NCBI GenBank assembly: GCA_016302525.1
Contig: JAEDNJ010000061.1
Location: 1-8,394 of the forward strand
From: Phascolarctobacterium sp.
Lineage (GTDB): Bacteria; Bacillota; Negativicutes; Acidaminococcales; Acidaminococcaceae
Direction: 5' to 3'
DNA: 8,394 bases
The position numbers and the translations under genes were made by a program. This document shows positions 6,429 through 8,394 of this stretch, one piece after another (the first letter of the stretch is position 1; each line of letters opens with the position of its first letter). The notes under the pieces were generated by a model. The model did not search any database and had not been told where the DNA came from. It worked only from the letters and a program-made list of their open reading frames with translations.

Positions 6429-7709
6429 TTACTTACCAGGGAAAAAGGGCCAAACAATGGGAATCACAACTATGGATACCAAGAAGCTTACTATAACGAG
6501 ACCTGTACCAGCCTTAACATAGTCAATGAATTTATACTTGCCAGGTCCTAAAACCAGCGTGTTCGGCGGCGTGCCTACAGGTGTAGCAAAGGCACAGGAG
6601 GCAGCAACTGCGATGGCCATCAGCACAGCCTTAGGGTCTGCTCCCAGCTGCTTAGCCACAGCAACGCCTATCGGGCACAGCAGAGCTGCAGAAGCCGTGT
6701 TAGACATAAACTGGGTCAGAACGCAGGACAGAAGGAAGAGGGCCGCTGTGAGCATCATAGGTGAGGGCTCACCCATGGCACTAACCACAGTCTGGGCAAT
6801 GAGCTTGCCAGCCCCCGTCTTATCCATAGCCGTAGAAACGGGCATCATCCCCGCGAAGAGAAAGATTGTTACCCAGTCGATAGAGGCATAGGCTTGTTTT
6901 TCCTGAATGCAGCCTGTCAGTACGCAGATTACCGCGCCCAGAACAGCTGCCATTTCCAGAGTAACAGGCAGGCCCAGCTGCGGACCTAAGGCCATGACAA
7001 GGACTACGCCAAAGAGAATTAAACCGGAAATCATCATTTTTGCGGTATCGGTATTCGTAGCCTCTACCTCTTGCTCGATTTCCTGATTCGCATCCAGCTC
7101 CATCTTGGGCAGGAAATACTTGCCTATCAGCATCATATAAGCCATGCCGGCAACAGAAACAGGAATACCAATCCAGGCAAATTCAAAAAAGCCAAAGGTG
7201 CCAAAGCCTGCAGCAGATAAAGCGCCAGAGGCGATAATATTGGGTGGAGTGCCTACGAGGGTGATAATGCCGCCCCAGCCACAGGCAAAAGCCAAAGGCA
7301 TGAGCTGGCGAGAGGCAGGAATTTTGGCAGAGGAGCAAATGCCCAGCGCCACGGGAAGCAGGCAGGCCGCAGTACCTGTATTAGACAGGACAGAGGACAG
7401 GGCCGTGCTCACCAGCATAAGACCGAACATGAGAGAATTTTCGCCCGTGCCGCACATACTGACAACCTTATTGCCTATAGCCTGCGCTAGACCAGTGTAG
7501 AACATGGAAGCACCCACGACGAACATACCAGCAAAGAGGACAACAGTAGAATTAGCTAGACCGCTGAAAACCTGATTCATGGGCAAAAGCCCCAGCATAC
7601 CACAGGCTACAGCAGCCGTAATAGAGGTTACGGCTAAGGGAACCATTTCTGTAATAAAGAAGGTTGCGACAACAGCCAGAAGAATTAAGCATTTGATTGC
7701 GGGAGTCAT
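6429..7709 (-). CDS. SLC13/DASS-family anion (dicarboxylate-type) transporter
   Basis: A 426-residue multi-spanning membrane protein, probably a sodium-coupled importer of a dicarboxylate or similar anion. It shows the internal two-fold repeat of the family: LSNTGTAACLLP with SNT at 109-111, then GTPPN at 153-157; and MSNTASAALLCP with SNT at 336-338, then GTPPN at 379-383. The SNT and adjacent GTPPN segments form the Na+ and carboxylate sites in VcINDY. Residues 370-386 fit the SLC13 signature (S-x2-F-x2-P-V-G-x3-N-x-L-V), followed by LGPGKYKFIDYVKAG. A charged loop near 203-226 separates the halves. It is somewhat shorter than VcINDY. The ATG at 7709 has AAGGAGGT 7 nt upstream; the in-frame extension to 7886 reaches back into the regulator gene and is rejected. 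Substrate (succinate, malate, citrate, sulfate) is not determinable here. A Crp/Fnr regulator lies directly upstream. Confidence 0.92.
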   Translation of the reverse strand: MTPAIKCLILLAVVATFFITEMVPLAVTSITAAVACGMLGLLPMNQVFSGLANSTVVLFAGMFVVGASMFYTGLAQAIGNKVVSMCGTGENSLMFGLMLVSTALSSVLSNTGTAACLLPVALGICSSAKIPASRQLMPLAFACGWGGIITLVGTPPNIIASGALSAAGFGTFGFFEFAWIGIPVSVAGMAYMMLIGKYFLPKMELDANQEIEQEVEATNTDTAKMMISGLILFGVVLVMALGPQLGLPVTLEMAAVLGAVICVLTGCIQEKQAYASIDWVTIFLFAGMMPVSTAMDKTGAGKLIAQTVVSAMGEPSPMMLTAALFLLSCVLTQFMSNTASAALLCPIGVAVAKQLGADPKAVLMAIAVAASCAFATPVGTPPNTLVLGPGKYKFIDYVKAGTGLVIVSFLVSIVVIPIVWPFFPGK

Positions 7710-7716
7710 GATTTTT

Positions 7717-7725
7717 ACCTCCTTT
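7717..7725 (-). promoter_or_regulatory. ribosome binding site fixing the transporter start
   Basis: AAAGGAGGT on the minus strand, 7 nt before the ATG at 7709, selects MTPAIKCL as the N-terminus. The 59-residue in-frame extension has no such site and overlaps the upstream gene. Confidence 0.85.
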
Positions 7726-7774
7726 CGATTACTTATAAGGCGTAGGTTTAATAAACTACTAAAGCTAGCTTCTA

Positions 7775-7785
7775 AGTATATTATA
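7775..7785 (-). promoter_or_regulatory. -10 region of the transporter promoter
   Basis: TATAAT (7780-7785) overlaps TATACT (7775-7780) on the minus strand. At 16-18 bp upstream there is no recognisable -35 box; that space is taken by the palindrome at 7800-7817. This is the look of a factor-dependent promoter. Which of the two -10 boxes is used is not clear. Confidence 0.5.
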
Positions 7786-7799
7786 AGGAAGGTAAAGCT

Positions 7800-7817
7800 T
7801 TTATGCTGTTGCATAAA
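7800..7817. promoter_or_regulatory. 18-bp palindrome, candidate Crp/Fnr-type operator
   Basis: TTTATGC and GCATAAA form perfect 7-bp arms around four bases. Two half-sites with a 4-bp centre is the spacing of FNR-type sites, though the half-site is not the FNR TTGAT. Its centre falls about 35.5 bp (if TATAAT is used) or 40.5 bp (if TATACT is used) upstream of the expected start. The first would suit a repressor or the -35 zone; the second is near the -41.5 position of class II activation. It is not followed by a T-tract, so it is unlikely to be the terminator of the regulator gene. Binding by the neighbouring regulator is inference. Confidence 0.5.
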
Positions 7818-7839
7818 GCACAATCCTGCTTTTTTTAGC

Positions 7840-8394
7840 TCATTCACGCAAATCTTTAATCGTAAAGGTATTCTTATTATAATCAATCAAGCCCTGCTCC
7901 TTCATTCTGCTTAATTCGCGTGTCAGAGCACTGCGATCAGAATCAATGAAGCTGGCAAAATCTGTTCTATTAAAGGGTATGGTAAAGGTTTTACTCTTAG
8001 TTTCCTTGGCCCTGCGCAGCAGGTAGGCGGAGATTTTTTCTCTGAGGCTTTTCTTACACAAGAGCTCATTCTTTTCTACCAGGGAATTGCTTTGGCGTGC
8101 CATAATGCACAGCAGATTGTAAATCATGCTGCCTAAAGGGGAGCCCTTCAGCTCGGCCTTGATTCTGTCTTTTGCCAGCGGCAGGACGAGAATTTCACTG
8201 TCACTAGCCACAAGGTAGCTCACCTTGCTTTCTGCCTTATCCCGACCAAGATAGGCATCCGTAAAAACGAAGCCTGGCTCTAAGCCCTCAATGAGGAGCT
8301 TGTCGCCCCAAAAGTCCTCCTTAATCATGTGCAGGGAACCAGAAAGCAGCACATACATATTCTCTACACAATCTCCTGTGAGATATAAATAGCC
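7840..8394 (-). CDS. Crp/Fnr-family transcriptional regulator (N-terminus off window)
   Basis: The reading frame is open to the right edge, giving 184 visible residues starting GYLYLTGDCVENMYVLLSG. This is the typical effector-domain beta barrel ('G-D...-Y-x-L-x-S-G'), so an internal Met at 8358 is not the true start. A C-terminal winged helix-turn-helix follows: FNRTDFASFIDSDRSALTRELSRMKEQGLI, with the recognition helix in SDRSALTRELSRM. The cAMP-pocket pattern of E. coli CRP is not present (GFVFTDAYLG replaces it), so cAMP is unlikely to be the signal. An FNR-type iron-sulfur cluster cannot be judged because the N-terminus is missing. The visible Cys residues (in GDCVE, LLCIM, LLCKK) are not clustered. 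It ends 130 bp before the SLC13 transporter on the same strand, and it probably controls that gene. Confidence 0.88.
   Translation of the reverse strand, partial: GYLYLTGDCVENMYVLLSGSLHMIKEDFWGDKLLIEGLEPGFVFTDAYLGRDKAESKVSYLVASDSEILVLPLAKDRIKAELKGSPLGSMIYNLLCIMARQSNSLVEKNELLCKKSLREKISAYLLRRAKETKSKTFTIPFNRTDFASFIDSDRSALTRELSRMKEQGLIDYNKNTFTIKDLRE

Noticed and set aside
7800..7845. Terminator of the Crp/Fnr gene formed by AAAGCA/TGCTTT or TTTATGC/GCATAAA.
   Set aside because: Neither short hairpin is followed by a T-tract, so a terminator is not supported and the two genes may be partly cotranscribed.
7710..7886. A 59-residue N-terminal extension of the SLC13 transporter.
   Set aside because: It overlaps the end of the regulator gene, crosses the promoter and palindrome, and the ATG at 7709 has an ideal ribosome binding site.
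8356..8358. Met at 8358 as the start of the regulator.
   Set aside because: The upstream frame is open to the window edge and encodes conserved Crp-barrel sequence.

Overview
The window comes from a low-to-moderate GC bacterium, most likely a Bacillota (Firmicutes) member. The support is a T-box riboswitch ahead of a leucine gene, strong AGGAGG-type ribosome binding sites, and sigma-A promoters with TGn-extended -10 boxes. A Negativicutes gut anaerobe (Acidaminococcaceae-like) would fit this gene mix, but that is a guess, as nothing here is diagnostic at genus level.

Layout from left to right: (1) the 5' part of a minus-strand AAA+ ATPase gene of the archaeal ATPase_2 type, running off the left edge, with a promoter built inside a near-perfect 20-bp inverted repeat. 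(2) A minus-strand leuA (2-isopropylmalate synthase, long type-2 form) with its own promoter, a complete leucine-type T-box leader and a hairpin after the gene. (3) Divergent from leuA, a plus-strand Ldh_2-family NAD(P)-dependent 2-hydroxyacid dehydrogenase with its own promoter and a strong terminator. (4) A minus-strand pair: an SbmA/BacA/YddA-like (ABCD-type) ABC transporter with fused permease and ATPase, followed 24 bp later by a small YbjN-like protein. The pair is preceded by a good promoter and a leader of about 240 nt with several possible RNA helices. (5) A minus-strand Crp/Fnr-family regulator, cut by the right edge at its N-terminus, followed by an SLC13/DASS-type anion transporter. 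Between these two lies an 18-bp palindrome placed at the expected -35 region of the transporter promoter.

Functionally, the region is a set of independent metabolic and transport units. Leucine synthesis is controlled by uncharged tRNA-Leu through the T-box. Uptake of a dicarboxylate or similar anion is probably controlled by the neighbouring Crp/Fnr protein. The ABC transporter and YbjN-like protein look cotranscribed and may be controlled through their long leader. I see no CRISPR array, tRNA or rRNA gene, transposase, or recognised defence or secretion system. The least explained pieces are the ABC/YbjN leader, the palindromic ATPase promoter, and the palindrome between the regulator and the transporter.
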